Assembly: GCA_021811535.1 (NCBI GenBank)
Contig: JAJZOF010000020.1
Location: 74,572-106,893, forward strand
From: Microcaldota archaeon
GTDB taxonomy: Archaea; Micrarchaeota; Micrarchaeia; Micrarchaeales; CABMGC01
Length of the DNA stretch: 32,322 bases
Direction: 5' to 3'
In this document: positions 8,097-18,470 of the stretch, in pieces
Layout of the letters: each line of letters begins with the position of its first letter
How positions within the stretch are numbered: position 1 is the stretch's first letter
The notes under the pieces: generated by a model
Seen by the model: only the letters and a program-made list of their open reading frames with translations
What the model was told of the DNA's origin: nothing
Database searches by the model: none
Made by a program: the position numbers and the translations under genes

Positions 8097-10160
8097 ATGG
8101 ATGACATTGCCAAGGAACACTTTAAGGAGAAATTTGTCGATTTCTTCAATTTATATTATATAGATGCGATAAACGATCTCTTTGTTTCCTACCCGACAAA
8201 GAGGAGCCTGAATCCAAACATAAGCGATCTGCAGAAGTTTGACATAGAGCTTGCGGATAGCATGGTAGACAACCCTGACGAGGTTCTCCCCATAGCAAAT
8301 GCTGCGCTATCCTCTTTCAGTCCGGGACAGCAGCTTACAGAACCGGTATATGCAAGGTTTTTCGGCTCGGATGCAGGGATGCCGCTGATCCAGGATGTCG
8401 GATCCCAGTACATAGGCAAGCTCCTCACCCTCGACTCGCTGGTGGTCAAGAGGTCAGAGATAACGCCGAAAGTAAATATAGGGGTATTCAAGTGCGGGTT
8501 CTGCGCGACAGTGCTCAAGGTCAAGATAGACAGGGACAACGTTCAGGAGATATGCCCGCAATGCAGGCGCAGGTCGCTGAAGCAGGTAAACGAAGAATCT
8601 GAGTTCATAAATCTCCAGAGGATAGCTGTGCAGGATCCGCTCGAGAGGCTGCGTGGGAACACCCCGACATGGCAGCTCGAGGTGTGGCTCGAGGACGATA
8701 TGGTAAATACCGTTATACCTGGAGATAGGATAAGCATAACCGGGATACTCAGGATAAAGCCCAGGAAGACATTCAGGGGCAAGGAGGACAAGGTGCTCTT
8801 CACCATGTTCTTGGACAGCATCTCAATCGTGCACAAGCAGAAGGAATTTGCAGAGATCGACATAACCAAAGAGGACGAGGCGCGGATAATAGAGATGTCA
8901 AAGGACCCGCAGATATTCCAGAAGATAGCCAAGTCAATAGCGCCTTCGATATACGGGCATGAGGATATAAAGAAGGCGCTGGCCCTGCAGCTCTTCAGCG
9001 GGACTCCTGACAAGAAACTTATAGACGGAGGGCCGATAAGGAGCGACATACACATAATGCTGATCGGAGATCCTGGAAGCGCTAAGACCAGATTGCTACA
9101 GGCAGTTACTGCGCTTGTGCCGAAGGGGATCTACGTAAGCGGCAAATCTACCACATCTGCAGGCCTTACGGCGACTGCGGAAAGGGATGAATTTGCAGAG
9201 GGAGGGTGGACGCTTAAGGCAGGAGCGCTTGTGCTTGGGGCAGGAGGGGAGGTTAGCATAGACGAATTCGACAAGATAACCGCTGACGATAAGTCAGGGC
9301 TTCTTGAGGCCCTCGAATCGCAGACTATAAGCGTTGCGAAGGCGGGGATAGTCGCGAAGTTCAACGCAAAGACCTCGGTGCTTGCGGCTGCAAATCCGAA
9401 GTATGGAAGATTCAACCCTAATGATTACCCTGCTGACCAGTTTGACATACCGCCTGCTCTGCTCTCTAGGTTTGACCTTATATTCCCAATAAGGGACGTG
9501 ATGGACCCTGAAGAGGACAGGGTGATAGCCAGGCATATATTGATACAGCATAAGGCTGCGGCAGAGCAGCTCGCAGAGATAAAGGACTATGAGCAGGTGG
9601 CCCTTCCGCCGCTTGATTCGGAGATATTGAGGAAATATATAGCATATGCAAAGAAGATGGTAAAGCCCAGGCTTACGCAGGAATCAAGCAAGAGGATAGA
9701 GGAGTATTATGTGGAACTCAGGACGCTAGGGATAAAGGAAGGCGCTGTGCCCATGACCCCAAGGCAGATAGAGGGGCTTGTCAGGATGGCAGAGGCCAGC
9801 GCCAAGTCAAGGCTGGCCAGCACTGTAGAGGTTAAGGATGCCGAGCTTGCCATCTCGCTCTTTGAGACCATGCTTAACACCCTTGCTGTCGATAGGGGAG
9901 GCAGGAAGGATATAGACACGCTGATAACAGGCATGCCCAGGGAAAAGGTAAACAAGATAAATATAATCATGGGGATAGTGAAGAGCCTTGAGAGCCAGGA
10001 GGGCGGGTCAGCGAAAATAATAAGGATACTGGAGGAGGCTGAGAAGCAGGGAGTGGAGAAGGGGCAGGCGGAGAAATACATATATGAACTTGAGCGTTCA
10101 GGAGACATCTTCTGCCCGAAGCCTGGAGTATATAAGACTGTAAGGAGGGATGAAGAGTAG
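8097..10160 (+). CDS. mcm: Replicative helicase MCM
   Basis: Zn finger CGFC...CPQC; Walker A GDPGSAKTRLL; GEVSIDEFDKI; ALLSRFDLIF arginine finger; no intein. Confidence 0.96.
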   Translation: MDDIAKEHFKEKFVDFFNLYYIDAINDLFVSYPTKRSLNPNISDLQKFDIELADSMVDNPDEVLPIANAALSSFSPGQQLTEPVYARFFGSDAGMPLIQDVGSQYIGKLLTLDSLVVKRSEITPKVNIGVFKCGFCATVLKVKIDRDNVQEICPQCRRRSLKQVNEESEFINLQRIAVQDPLERLRGNTPTWQLEVWLEDDMVNTVIPGDRISITGILRIKPRKTFRGKEDKVLFTMFLDSISIVHKQKEFAEIDITKEDEARIIEMSKDPQIFQKIAKSIAPSIYGHEDIKKALALQLFSGTPDKKLIDGGPIRSDIHIMLIGDPGSAKTRLLQAVTALVPKGIYVSGKSTTSAGLTATAERDEFAEGGWTLKAGALVLGAGGEVSIDEFDKITADDKSGLLEALESQTISVAKAGIVAKFNAKTSVLAAANPKYGRFNPNDYPADQFDIPPALLSRFDLIFPIRDVMDPEEDRVIARHILIQHKAAAEQLAEIKDYEQVALPPLDSEILRKYIAYAKKMVKPRLTQESSKRIEEYYVELRTLGIKEGAVPMTPRQIEGLVRMAEASAKSRLASTVEVKDAELAISLFETMLNTLAVDRGGRKDIDTLITGMPREKVNKINIIMGIVKSLESQEGGSAKIIRILEEAEKQGVEKGQAEKYIYELERSGDIFCPKPGVYKTVRRDEE

Positions 10161-10234
10161 ATGTATTTGGTGTTGGCCTGGAGAGGATAATAGAGTATAG
10201 GCAGCTGGCAAACATAATTGCACTTTTCCTTATA

Positions 10235-11239
10235 GTGCAGTTTGGCGGATTGCTCGTCGCGGAGTTTGCCTTTCCTATATACGCACTTGGTCCAAGCCTG
10301 CAGTCTGCAGGTACGCCGCAGGCTACCCCAGGATTCTTCCTGATATTTATTGTCTATCTTTTCGTTGTGAGTTTTGCCCTAATATGGCTCTTCAAGAGGG
10401 TCAAGGGGCAGATCCTCTACAGGCTCTTCGAGGCGGCAGTGATATTGATAGCTACATCATTCCTCTTCTTCCTTGTTATTGGATCTGTTGTAAGCCCTGC
10501 TGATTACACATATGCGGCGCTTTTATCTGCTGCTCTCGCGGTTGCCTTGGTTATTGCAAAAAATAAGAAGCAGTCTCTGAGAAACACCGCTGCGGTCCTT
10601 GCCAGCATGGGAGTGGGACTTGCGCTTGGCATCTCCGGTTTCCAGTTTGCTTATGCATTTATGGCGATAATAGCCCTCTACGACTACATAGCGGTATTCG
10701 TTACAAAACATATGCTTGCGCTTGCGAAAGGCGCTTTGAATCTCAATCTTGCGTTCTTAATAGGATCTTCGGAAGTTGAGATAATGCCAAAAGGCTACTT
10801 CAAGGAAAAGAAGGGAGAGATGATTGGCAGGCTTAAGAAGGAAGGCATATACAAGGATAAGATAATAAGGGATTATGCAAGGGAAGGCAGATTCCCTGTC
10901 GTATCGCAGATTATGCTTGGAAGCGGGGACCTTGCCGTGCCCCTGATGGTTGCCGTGGGCGCTTACGTAGGATTCGCGAGCACTTTCTTTGGAGATTTCG
11001 TGGTGGTGGGCGCTTTCGCAGGGCTGATAGCCACTATGGTGCTGCTTAAGAAGTACATGATTGGCCTTCCCGCGATACCACCTCTCTTTGCCTTTGTCAA
11101 TATTGCCCTGGGGATAGCGTATTTGGCAAAGGGGATGAGCATTGTGACCGCGTTAGAATTCTTTGCCATGGGCATCTTGGTTATGGGGGTGCTCCTCTTT
11201 ACACTGTCAAGGATAGGCAGGGAGGGAAGGAGCATTTAG
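10235..11239 (+). CDS. Presenilin/SPP-family intramembrane aspartyl protease (A22-like, archaeal PSH); 5' end uncertain
   Basis: Multi-TM protein with ALYDYIAVF (YD), GSGDLAVP (GxGD) and GLPAIPPL (PAL-like) motifs in order; the frame is open upstream to 10154 and codes for a plausible TM1. Confidence 0.85.
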   Translation: MQFGGLLVAEFAFPIYALGPSLQSAGTPQATPGFFLIFIVYLFVVSFALIWLFKRVKGQILYRLFEAAVILIATSFLFFLVIGSVVSPADYTYAALLSAALAVALVIAKNKKQSLRNTAAVLASMGVGLALGISGFQFAYAFMAIIALYDYIAVFVTKHMLALAKGALNLNLAFLIGSSEVEIMPKGYFKEKKGEMIGRLKKEGIYKDKIIRDYAREGRFPVVSQIMLGSGDLAVPLMVAVGAYVGFASTFFGDFVVVGAFAGLIATMVLLKKYMIGLPAIPPLFAFVNIALGIAYLAKGMSIVTALEFFAMGILVMGVLLFTLSRIGREGRSI

Positions 11240-12363
11240 AATATGCCGAACTTCTTCCTTGATTCGTCATGATGCCTCTCGCTAAGATCCTTATACCTGC
11301 TTATCAGCTCCTTCTCTTCTGGCGAGAGCGACTTTGGTATCTCTACTTTTATTACGAAAATATGGTCCCCGTATCCACCGTGCCTGAACCTCTTTGAGCC
11401 TGCGCCCTTTATGATTACATGCTTCCCTGGTTCTGTTCCAGGGCTTATGTCTATCTCCTTGCTTCCGCGCATGGTTTGCGCCTGCACGGTGCCGCCCAGT
11501 ATTGCAGTATAGAAAGGCACTCTGACATCGCTTATTATGTCATCGCCTTCACGCTTGAACTTGTCACTCTCCAGAGTATGTATCTCCACGTAAAGGTCGC
11601 CGCTCCCGTCCTTTCCAAAATCACCCATTCCTTGCAGCCGGAGGCGCATGCCGTCCTCGACGCCCTCGGGAATCTTTACCTCGACTGTTTCGACTGCAGG
11701 TACGCCGCCCTTGCCGGAGCATATCTTGCATTTTTTATCATAGAATTTGCCTTTGCCTCCGCAGTGCGCGCATGTCGACATAGTCTGCACACGCCCGAAC
11801 ATGGAGTTCCTCACTATGGCAGTATATCCGGATCCGCGGCATACGCTGCACTGCACAAGCTTCGCGCCTTTATCCCCTCCGGAACCACCACAACTCTGGC
11901 ACTTCTTGATGTGCCTGACGCTTATCTCTTTTTGTGCCCCCAGAACTGCTTCCTCGAGGGGCAGGTCCATGCGGTAAAGTATGTTCTGGCCTATGTCCCC
12001 ATTTGGATGGGCCTGTTGCATTCCAAAGAGATTGCCGAATATCTCGCCGCTCTCAAAGCCCCCGAAGTTTATGTTTATACCCATATCCTTGAATATGTCT
12101 TCGAAGTTGAAGCCCCTGAAGATATCTTCCTGCGAGTAGCGCTGCCCGAACTTGTCCGGCCCGTATGCGTCGTACTGCGTCCTCTTTTGGGGGTCGCTGA
12201 GGACCGCATATGCCTCGTTTATCTCTTTGAATTTCTCCTCTGCATCTGGGGCCTTGTTCCTGTCTGGATGGTATTTTAAGGCCAGCTCCCTGTAGGCTCT
12301 CTTTATCTCTTCCTGGGAGGCGGATTTCTTCACTCCGAGGACATCATAGTAGTCTTTATCCAT
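11236..12363 (-). CDS. dnaJ: Chaperone DnaJ (type I)
   Basis: J domain [33 protein letters not shown]; four CxxCxGxG-type zinc motifs. Confidence 0.97.
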   Translation of the reverse strand: MDKDYYDVLGVKKSASQEEIKRAYRELALKYHPDRNKAPDAEEKFKEINEAYAVLSDPQKRTQYDAYGPDKFGQRYSQEDIFRGFNFEDIFKDMGININFGGFESGEIFGNLFGMQQAHPNGDIGQNILYRMDLPLEEAVLGAQKEISVRHIKKCQSCGGSGGDKGAKLVQCSVCRGSGYTAIVRNSMFGRVQTMSTCAHCGGKGKFYDKKCKICSGKGGVPAVETVEVKIPEGVEDGMRLRLQGMGDFGKDGSGDLYVEIHTLESDKFKREGDDIISDVRVPFYTAILGGTVQAQTMRGSKEIDISPGTEPGKHVIIKGAGSKRFRHGGYGDHIFVIKVEIPKSLSPEEKELISRYKDLSERHHDESRKKFGIF

Positions 12364-12371
12364 GTGCTACA

Positions 12372-14240
12372 CTATTTTTTGACTTGGAAGTCGGTATTTA
12401 TAGTGCCATCCGGCTGGCCTCCATCCGGACCCTGGCCTCCGCTGTTGCCTGGGCCTTGATCCTGTGCCTGGCCATCCGGAGACTCTCCGGGACCACTGCC
12501 CTTGTACATGCTTGAGCCTATCTCCTGCAGCACACTCTTCAGTTCGTTAAGCTTGCTCTCGATGCTCTCCGCATTATCTGCTTTTATTGCCTCTTTCAGG
12601 GCATTGTTCGCGTTCTCGACCTTTTCTATTACTTCCTTTGGAACCTTATCCTTAAATTCCTTTATGGTCCTGTCGGTAGTGTATACGGTAGCTTCCGCCT
12701 CATTCTTCATCTGTATCTTTTCAAGCTCTTTCTTGTCCTGATCCGCTGCTTCCTCCGCCTCCTTTATCTTTTTGTCGATTTCTTCCCTGCTCATCTTATT
12801 AGGCGCTGCGACTTTCATTGACTGCTCTTTGCCGGTAGCCTTGTCTTTTGCGCTTACGTGCAGTATCCCGTTTGCATCTATATCGAAGGTCACCTCTATC
12901 TGTGGAGTCCCGCGCGGTGCAGGAGGCAAGCCTGTAAGCTGGAATTTCCCGAGCTCTATGTTCGACTTTGCCATCGCACGTTCGCCCTGAAGTATGTTTA
13001 TATCGACGGCAGGCTGGTTGTCCTCTGCGGTAGTGAAGACCTGTGTCTTCTTTACGGGTATCGTAGTGTTCCTCTCTATGAGCTTTGTCATTACTCCGCC
13101 GTAGGTTTCCAATCCTAGCGAGAGCGGGGTCACGTCAAGAAGCACTATGTCTTTTACCTCGCCTGTCAGCACGCCGCCCTGTATGGCTGCACCGAACGCT
13201 ACTGCTTCCATCGGGTCCACGCCGCGCTCTATCTTCTTTCCGAGGAGCTGCTCCACGTATCGCTGCACTATTGGCATCCTTGTAGGTCCGCCAACGAGTA
13301 TTATCTTGCTTATGTCATTAGGTTCCAGCTTCGCGTCCTTGAGCGCCTGCATTACCGGCTTGGTCGTCTTCTCTACGATGCCCACAACAATATCCTCAAG
13401 CTTCGCTCTGGTCAGAGAGTATGTGAAGTGTATAGGCGCATTGCCCGGCCCCATTGTTAGGAAGGGGAGGTTTATGTCGCTGCTCAGGACTGTTGAGAGT
13501 TCTATCTTTGCCTTCTCAGCTGCCTCTCTCAGGCGCTGCATGGCCTGGTTGTCTTTTGAGATGTCCACGTTGTGCTGCTTCTTTATCTCTCCCAGGAGGA
13601 AATTGACTATTGCAAGATCCATATCTGTGCCTCCGAGCTGGGTATCGCCGCTTGTGGACTTTACCTCAAAGACGCCATTGCCGAATTCCATTACTGTGAC
13701 ATCCAAGGTTCCTCCTCCGAAGTCGTATACAAGTATCTTCATCTCCTTGGACTGCTTGTCAAGGCCGTATGCAAGCGAAGCGGCCGTTGGCTCGTTTACA
13801 AGCCTTACCACCTCAAGGCCTGCTATCTCACCCGCATCTTTTGTTGCCTGGCGCTGGTTGTCATCAAAATATGCAGGCACGGTTATCACTGCCTTCTTTA
13901 CCTCTTCGCCAAGGAAGGCTTCCGCATCCTTCTTTATCTTTTGTAGCACCATTGCGGATAATTCCTGCGGGGTATACTCCTTCCCGAATATCTTATACTT
14001 GTAGTTTGTTCCCATCTTTCGCTTGAATGCGTTTACCGTACCGTCAGGGTTGGCCACCGCCTGGCGCTTCGCAGGCTCTCCTACAAGCCGCTGGCCGTCT
14101 TTGGTAAATGCGACGTAGCTCGGAAATGACTTTCCGTATAATGACGTACCCTCGGAGCTCGGTATAAGGACCGGTCTGCCGCCTTCAAGAACTGAAGCTG
14201 CAGAGTTTGATGTTCCCAGATCTATTCCTATGATCTTCAT
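12372..14240 (-). CDS. dnaK: Chaperone DnaK (Hsp70)
   Basis: [65 protein letters not shown]; Gly/Pro/Gln-rich tail. Confidence 0.98.
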   Translation of the reverse strand: MKIIGIDLGTSNSAASVLEGGRPVLIPSSEGTSLYGKSFPSYVAFTKDGQRLVGEPAKRQAVANPDGTVNAFKRKMGTNYKYKIFGKEYTPQELSAMVLQKIKKDAEAFLGEEVKKAVITVPAYFDDNQRQATKDAGEIAGLEVVRLVNEPTAASLAYGLDKQSKEMKILVYDFGGGTLDVTVMEFGNGVFEVKSTSGDTQLGGTDMDLAIVNFLLGEIKKQHNVDISKDNQAMQRLREAAEKAKIELSTVLSSDINLPFLTMGPGNAPIHFTYSLTRAKLEDIVVGIVEKTTKPVMQALKDAKLEPNDISKIILVGGPTRMPIVQRYVEQLLGKKIERGVDPMEAVAFGAAIQGGVLTGEVKDIVLLDVTPLSLGLETYGGVMTKLIERNTTIPVKKTQVFTTAEDNQPAVDINILQGERAMAKSNIELGKFQLTGLPPAPRGTPQIEVTFDIDANGILHVSAKDKATGKEQSMKVAAPNKMSREEIDKKIKEAEEAADQDKKELEKIQMKNEAEATVYTTDRTIKEFKDKVPKEVIEKVENANNALKEAIKADNAESIESKLNELKSVLQEIGSSMYKGSGPGESPDGQAQDQGPGNSGGQGPDGGQPDGTINTDFQVKK

Positions 14241-14248
14241 ATTTTCAC

Positions 14249-14830
14249 CTATTTATCATCTTTTTTTGATTCCTGTTTTTTTGATACGATTACTGAAGAT
14301 GGGCGTATCATTATGCCGTTGAACATGTATCCTTTCCGCACAACCTCGAGTATCTTCCCATCTTCCTCTTCTGACTCGCGCGCCATGAGTATCTCGTGCT
14401 TGTATGGATCGGAACTGCCCTCTGCAGTTATCTCCTGCAAGCCAGCACTCTTAAGTGCACTCACGAAGTTTGAGAATATCAGCTCCATGCCCCTGTCTGT
14501 CTCTCCCTTCTTCGCCATCGCGTCTATGGCTATCTCGAATTCGTCCAGTATTGGAAGGATTTTGCTTAGCATCTCCGCCTTGCCAATATTCTTTGAATTT
14601 TCTATATCCTTCGCCGTCCTCTTTTTATAATTGTCAAACTCTGCTGCGAGGCGTAGGTGCCTGTCGCTGAGCTCCTTAAGCTCTTCTGCAGTGTTGCCTG
14701 CTTGCGCTGGCTTTGGCTGCGCTTGGGATTCCGCAGCTTTCTCCTGCGGCTGAGGCTTATCTCCCTGCGACTGCCCTTTGGCGCTGTCTGCCTGTTTTTG
14801 GTTCTTTTCCTCGTCCATAAGAATTTTCAC
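14249..14830 (-). CDS. grpE: Nucleotide exchange factor GrpE
   Basis: [19 protein letters not shown]...[15 protein letters not shown]...[39 protein letters not shown]; immediately upstream of dnaK. Confidence 0.93.
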   Translation of the reverse strand: MKILMDEEKNQKQADSAKGQSQGDKPQPQEKAAESQAQPKPAQAGNTAEELKELSDRHLRLAAEFDNYKKRTAKDIENSKNIGKAEMLSKILPILDEFEIAIDAMAKKGETDRGMELIFSNFVSALKSAGLQEITAEGSSDPYKHEILMARESEEEDGKILEVVRKGYMFNGIMIRPSSVIVSKKQESKKDDK

Positions 14831-15242
14831 CCATTATCTGGTCGAATCTCTCTGCCATATGTATTAGCCTGTTAAATTCGCGTAGCATGTCGGACTCTAT
14901 CTCCTCTATCGTGCTTGCCATATCATTGGATCTGAGGAAGTACTTCCTTCCTCCGCGCACTATCAGACCTGAAGAGAGGAACCTATTCAGGTGGTATATC
15001 ACCGTGCTTCTTGGAACTTTCACGGTCTCGCTTATCTCCTTGCTTGTTATTCCGTCTCCGGCTATGCTCTTCTGTATTATGCTTTCGAGTATCCTTGCTT
15101 CGTTGCGGTCATGCCCGTTGGAGAGGCCAAAGACCATACACAGCCATCCCGAGAGCGCTGTAAGATCGTTTATCTGCGGCGTGCTCGTATAGCGTATAAC
15201 TATCCGTTCGACACTCTGCATGCTAATATTATATGCATGCAT
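14757..15242 (-). CDS. Winged-helix transcriptional regulator, first gene of the grpE-dnaK-dnaJ cluster
   Basis: HTH segment GDGITSKEISETVKVPRSTVIYHLNRFLSSGLIVRGGRKYFLRS; C-terminal coiled region; 3' end overlaps grpE. Confidence 0.75.
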   Translation of the reverse strand: MHAYNISMQSVERIVIRYTSTPQINDLTALSGWLCMVFGLSNGHDRNEARILESIIQKSIAGDGITSKEISETVKVPRSTVIYHLNRFLSSGLIVRGGRKYFLRSNDMASTIEEIESDMLREFNRLIHMAERFDQIMGENSYGRGKEPKTGRQRQRAVAGR

Positions 15243-15270
15243 GTATATATATCTTTTGTTTTTTTATAAC
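15218..15270 (-). promoter_or_regulatory. Promoter/operator of the heat-shock cluster: TATA-like element and GCATGC palindromes
   Basis: Minus-strand GTTATAAAAA (15261-15270) about 24 bp upstream of ATG 15242; palindromes GCATGC at 15218-15223 and 15235-15240, 17 bp apart. Confidence 0.45.
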
Positions 15271-15392
15271 TTTTTATTGAAAATATCAATTATTAACTGA
15301 AATTTACAGTAATTCGTTGTATCTACTGGCTGCCCCGGTCTGGATACTGGCTTTTATTAGCAAGTATTTAAAACTTTTGCAGAGAAGAGAAA

Positions 15393-17000
15393 ATGGGTGT
15401 TGGAACGGCAAGTAAAAACACAAAACGCAAACCTGGGCTTAAGAAGGAACTTAGTCTGTTTCAGATTTTCATAATAGGAGTTGTCGGTGCAGTAGGGACT
15501 GCAGCATTATTCAGCCCGGCAGGAATGACTGCGATAGCCGGCCCTGGCAGCATACTTGCCTGGATTATAGGGGCGCTCTTTTACGCATCTATAGGGCTTA
15601 CATATGTTGAGCTCTCGGCCGTACATCCTGAAGCTGGAGGGCCTTCTAGATATTCCTTGTACACGCATGGCAGGTTCACCAATCTCATAAATGCATTTGC
15701 GGACCTGATATGGTATCTTTTTATACCTCCTGTCGAGGCCCTCGCTGTCGTAGAAGGCCTGGATTACTTCTTCCCTACGCTTCTGACTTCATCTGGAGCG
15801 CCAACGCTCGCAGGCGCAGTCATAGGCGTGATACTGCTTCTGCTTTTTGTCCCGTTCAACTACTTTGGGGTTAGAAAGTTCGGAAAGTCTACAGCGGCAT
15901 TCGGAGTGATCAAGATCGTTGCTTATGTTATTGTTGCCCTGGGGCTTGCATTTGTATTCTTCAACGCAAAGAACTTTACAGGATACAGCGGCGGGTTTGC
16001 ACCGTTCGGCTTTGCTGGAATATTCTCTGCCATACCCCTTGCGATGTTCGCCTTTGGAGGCATAAGGGTTATACCGGATTATGCAGAAGAGCTTAAATCG
16101 AAGAGCTTCCTGTGGAAGGCAATAATACTGACGATAATAGGGCAGTCGCTCATCTATCTGCTTTTTGATGCAGTGTTCGTTGGAGGAATAAACTGGGCTT
16201 CCACTGCGATAACATCGCTTGGCGCAACTGCTGCCGGGCAGTGGTCGAGCCTTTCCAACCTTGTAGGCAACCCGTTCGTTTATCTGGCGGGCAATTATAA
16301 TGCGCTATGGCTGCTGGTAATTGCGGCGTTTGTAGGGATAATAGGCCCATTTGTGACAGGATACATCTATCTTGGCGGAGGATCAAGGCTGCTCTTTGCC
16401 ATGGGAAGATCGGGTATAGTGAATAAGTCAATGAAGAAGCTGAACGAGACTTATGCGATACCGTATATATCGCTCGTGATATTTGCAATAGTGGGCAGTG
16501 TGGTTGCATTTATAGCCGCGCCCCTGCCATCCATTTACGGGCTTCTTACGGATGCAGTGGTAGCAGGCTATATAGGCTTCTCGACAAACCCTGTCGCGAT
16601 GATAATATCAAGGAGGCAGGGGACTACAAGGAAACCGCTTCTCGGCAGGGCAGGACCGGTAATAGCCCCGATAGCCTTTGCAGCTGCGTCGCTGATAGTC
16701 TTCTGGAGCGGATGGCCATCCGTGCCTTATGCAATATTGATACTTACCGTTGCAGTGGCTGTATTTGCATACTGGTTCAAGGTATGGGAGCACTTCAACA
16801 ATTCGATATGGTATATTGTGTACATAGCGTTCCTGCTTTTTATGACGGCAATAGGAAGCGCGGGTTTGTATAACACTGTGCCATTTATAGAGGCATCTGC
16901 TGTTGTAGTCGTGGTATCTGTCCTGCTCTTCTATCCATGGGGGATAGCCTCAGGATTGAAGGTAGCATATGAGAAGAAGGGGATAACTACACTGGAATGA
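15393..17000 (+). CDS. APC-superfamily amino acid permease
   Basis: 535 aa, multi-TM; LSLFQIFIIGVVGAVGTAALFSPAGMTAIAGPGSILAWIIGALFYASIGLTYVELSAVHPEAGGPSRY. Confidence 0.85.
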   Translation: MGVGTASKNTKRKPGLKKELSLFQIFIIGVVGAVGTAALFSPAGMTAIAGPGSILAWIIGALFYASIGLTYVELSAVHPEAGGPSRYSLYTHGRFTNLINAFADLIWYLFIPPVEALAVVEGLDYFFPTLLTSSGAPTLAGAVIGVILLLLFVPFNYFGVRKFGKSTAAFGVIKIVAYVIVALGLAFVFFNAKNFTGYSGGFAPFGFAGIFSAIPLAMFAFGGIRVIPDYAEELKSKSFLWKAIILTIIGQSLIYLLFDAVFVGGINWASTAITSLGATAAGQWSSLSNLVGNPFVYLAGNYNALWLLVIAAFVGIIGPFVTGYIYLGGGSRLLFAMGRSGIVNKSMKKLNETYAIPYISLVIFAIVGSVVAFIAAPLPSIYGLLTDAVVAGYIGFSTNPVAMIISRRQGTTRKPLLGRAGPVIAPIAFAAASLIVFWSGWPSVPYAILILTVAVAVFAYWFKVWEHFNNSIWYIVYIAFLLFMTAIGSAGLYNTVPFIEASAVVVVVSVLLFYPWGIASGLKVAYEKKGITTLE

Positions 17001-17033
17001 TCTTGCCCTGTTGCTTCGCGGAGAAGAAGGTGA

Positions 17034-17131
17034 TGGACTTCGCGGGATTTTCTCAGGCGAGATAATCGCCGGTTTCGAACCCGCAACCTCCTGCATGCCA
17101 TGCAGGCGCGCTACCGTTGCGCCAGAAGCCC
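17034..17131 (-). tRNA. tRNA-Ala (GGC) with a 26-nt candidate intron in the T-loop (17048-17073)
   Basis: Acceptor GGGCTTC/GAAGTCC with G3:U70 pair and A73; D-arm GCGC AACGGTA GCGC; anticodon stem CCTGC/GCAGG, loop ATGGCAT; T-stem GCGGG/CCCGC enclosing 33 nt. Confidence 0.85.
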
Positions 17132-17145
17132 AACAGAGGTATATC

Positions 17146-17370
17146 TCACGCAGGAGATATAAATAGTATGTTTCCGCCCCTTAGCAGCATGGTGCCTATC
17201 TTTGCCTTGAGATTTCCTTCCTCCAGCTGCTCCGCATTGTCGAGCACGATATTCATATGCATGTCGAACGAGACCACCTTTCCCCTTATGTCGTCTCCGT
17301 TCTTTAGTTTTATCATTACCTGCTGGCCGACAGCCTTGTTCAGAAGATCGAATGGTCTTTCCTGATTCAT
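17146..17370 (-). CDS. Sm-like (Lsm) RNA-binding protein
   Basis: 74 aa, RPFDLLNKAVGQQVMIKLKNGDDIRGKVVSFDMHMNIVLDNAEQ...MLLRGGNILFISP (Sm1 and Sm2 motifs). Confidence 0.93.
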   Translation of the reverse strand: MNQERPFDLLNKAVGQQVMIKLKNGDDIRGKVVSFDMHMNIVLDNAEQLEEGNLKAKIGTMLLRGGNILFISPA

Positions 17371-17417
17371 TTATACACCGATTTTAGCATTTATGATTAC
17401 ACGCATACCTTTATTAT

Positions 17418-18470
17418 CTATTTCTTTTTCGGCTGCTCAGTCTTGATGCCGAGTTTTACAGAGCCTGTGCCTATCGGTATCTGCTTGCCTACGAGTATGT
17501 TCTCCGTGACTCCTTCCATCGGATCTATCTCACCGAACGCAGCTGCGTGTATCAGGTGCTTTACCGTCTCTTCATATGCTGCCCTGGCAAGGACGGAGTT
17601 TTTCTGGCCACTCAACCCGTGCCTGCCGACACCCTTTATCGAACCGCTGCTTGTCATGGAGTCTGCGATTAGCATCAGGTGGCGTTCGTCGACTGATATC
17701 TTCTGCTCCTTCAGCGTCTGGTTGAGCTCTTTTATTATAGAATTCCTTGCAGCCTCTATCCCGAAGAGCCGGTATATTGCAAATACATCGTTTGTGGTGA
17801 GGCGGGATTTATCCACGCCGTCAACATTTATTATGCTCTCTATGTTGCTCCCTGCGGCTATTATGTAGAACTCACCGGTGTTCTTGTCCTTCTGCACCGT
17901 GGTCTTTCCTGCACCCTCTATGCCGCTTATGACCATCTTTGATATTTTAGTGCTGAGCGCCCTTATCTTCTTGGCGTCCTTTGTATGGGTATTTATGTAT
18001 ATGGCGCCCTCCTTCTCGTACGCTTCTACCTCGAGCTCCTTGGCAAGCTTCGATGCGACCTGCTTTGCCGTAAGCTGCTCCGACTCGAGCTCCTGTCCGC
18101 TTAGGCTGATCTTTATCAGGCCCTTCCCAAAATTCTCCATGGGAGCGTGGCGCATTATCGTAGACATGCGAACCTCATTTATCTTCTTCATGAGTGCCAC
18201 TACCTTCTCAAGATCCTTGTTTATGCTCTTCTCAAGATACACATAAGTTATAGGTGTTGCGGGGCTCTTCTTCGCATCGACAAGCTCCGCTATGCGCGGA
18301 AGCCCGGATGTGGATATGGTGGATTCTATTCCTGCGAGGTGGAATGCCCTGAGGACCATCTGAGTTCCAGGTTCACCCATCGACTGCGCCGCTATCATGC
18401 CTACAGGGTCTCCCTTCTCCACATGGAATTCTTCCCTCCCGTCAGAATATTTTTTTGCCATAATAATCAC
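17418..18470 (-). CDS. rpoA2: DNA-directed RNA polymerase subunit A''
   Basis: GDPVGMIAAQSMGEPGTQMVLRAFHLAGIESTISTSGLPRIAELVDAKK; follows rpoA1. Confidence 0.96.
   Translation of the reverse strand: MIIMAKKYSDGREEFHVEKGDPVGMIAAQSMGEPGTQMVLRAFHLAGIESTISTSGLPRIAELVDAKKSPATPITYVYLEKSINKDLEKVVALMKKINEVRMSTIMRHAPMENFGKGLIKISLSGQELESEQLTAKQVASKLAKELEVEAYEKEGAIYINTHTKDAKKIRALSTKISKMVISGIEGAGKTTVQKDKNTGEFYIIAAGSNIESIINVDGVDKSRLTTNDVFAIYRLFGIEAARNSIIKELNQTLKEQKISVDERHLMLIADSMTSSGSIKGVGRHGLSGQKNSVLARAAYEETVKHLIHAAAFGEIDPMEGVTENILVGKQIPIGTGSVKLGIKTEQPKKK

Noticed and set aside
8097-10160. Possible intein in MCM
   Set aside because: The 687-aa length and uninterrupted Walker A/B and arginine-finger regions show none
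11419-12279. 286-aa plus-strand ORF
   Set aside because: Antisense to dnaJ, whose conserved motifs are unambiguous; composition looks like a shadow ORF
13147-14004. 285-aa plus-strand ORF
   Set aside because: Antisense to dnaK; no recognisable domain, an effect of codon bias
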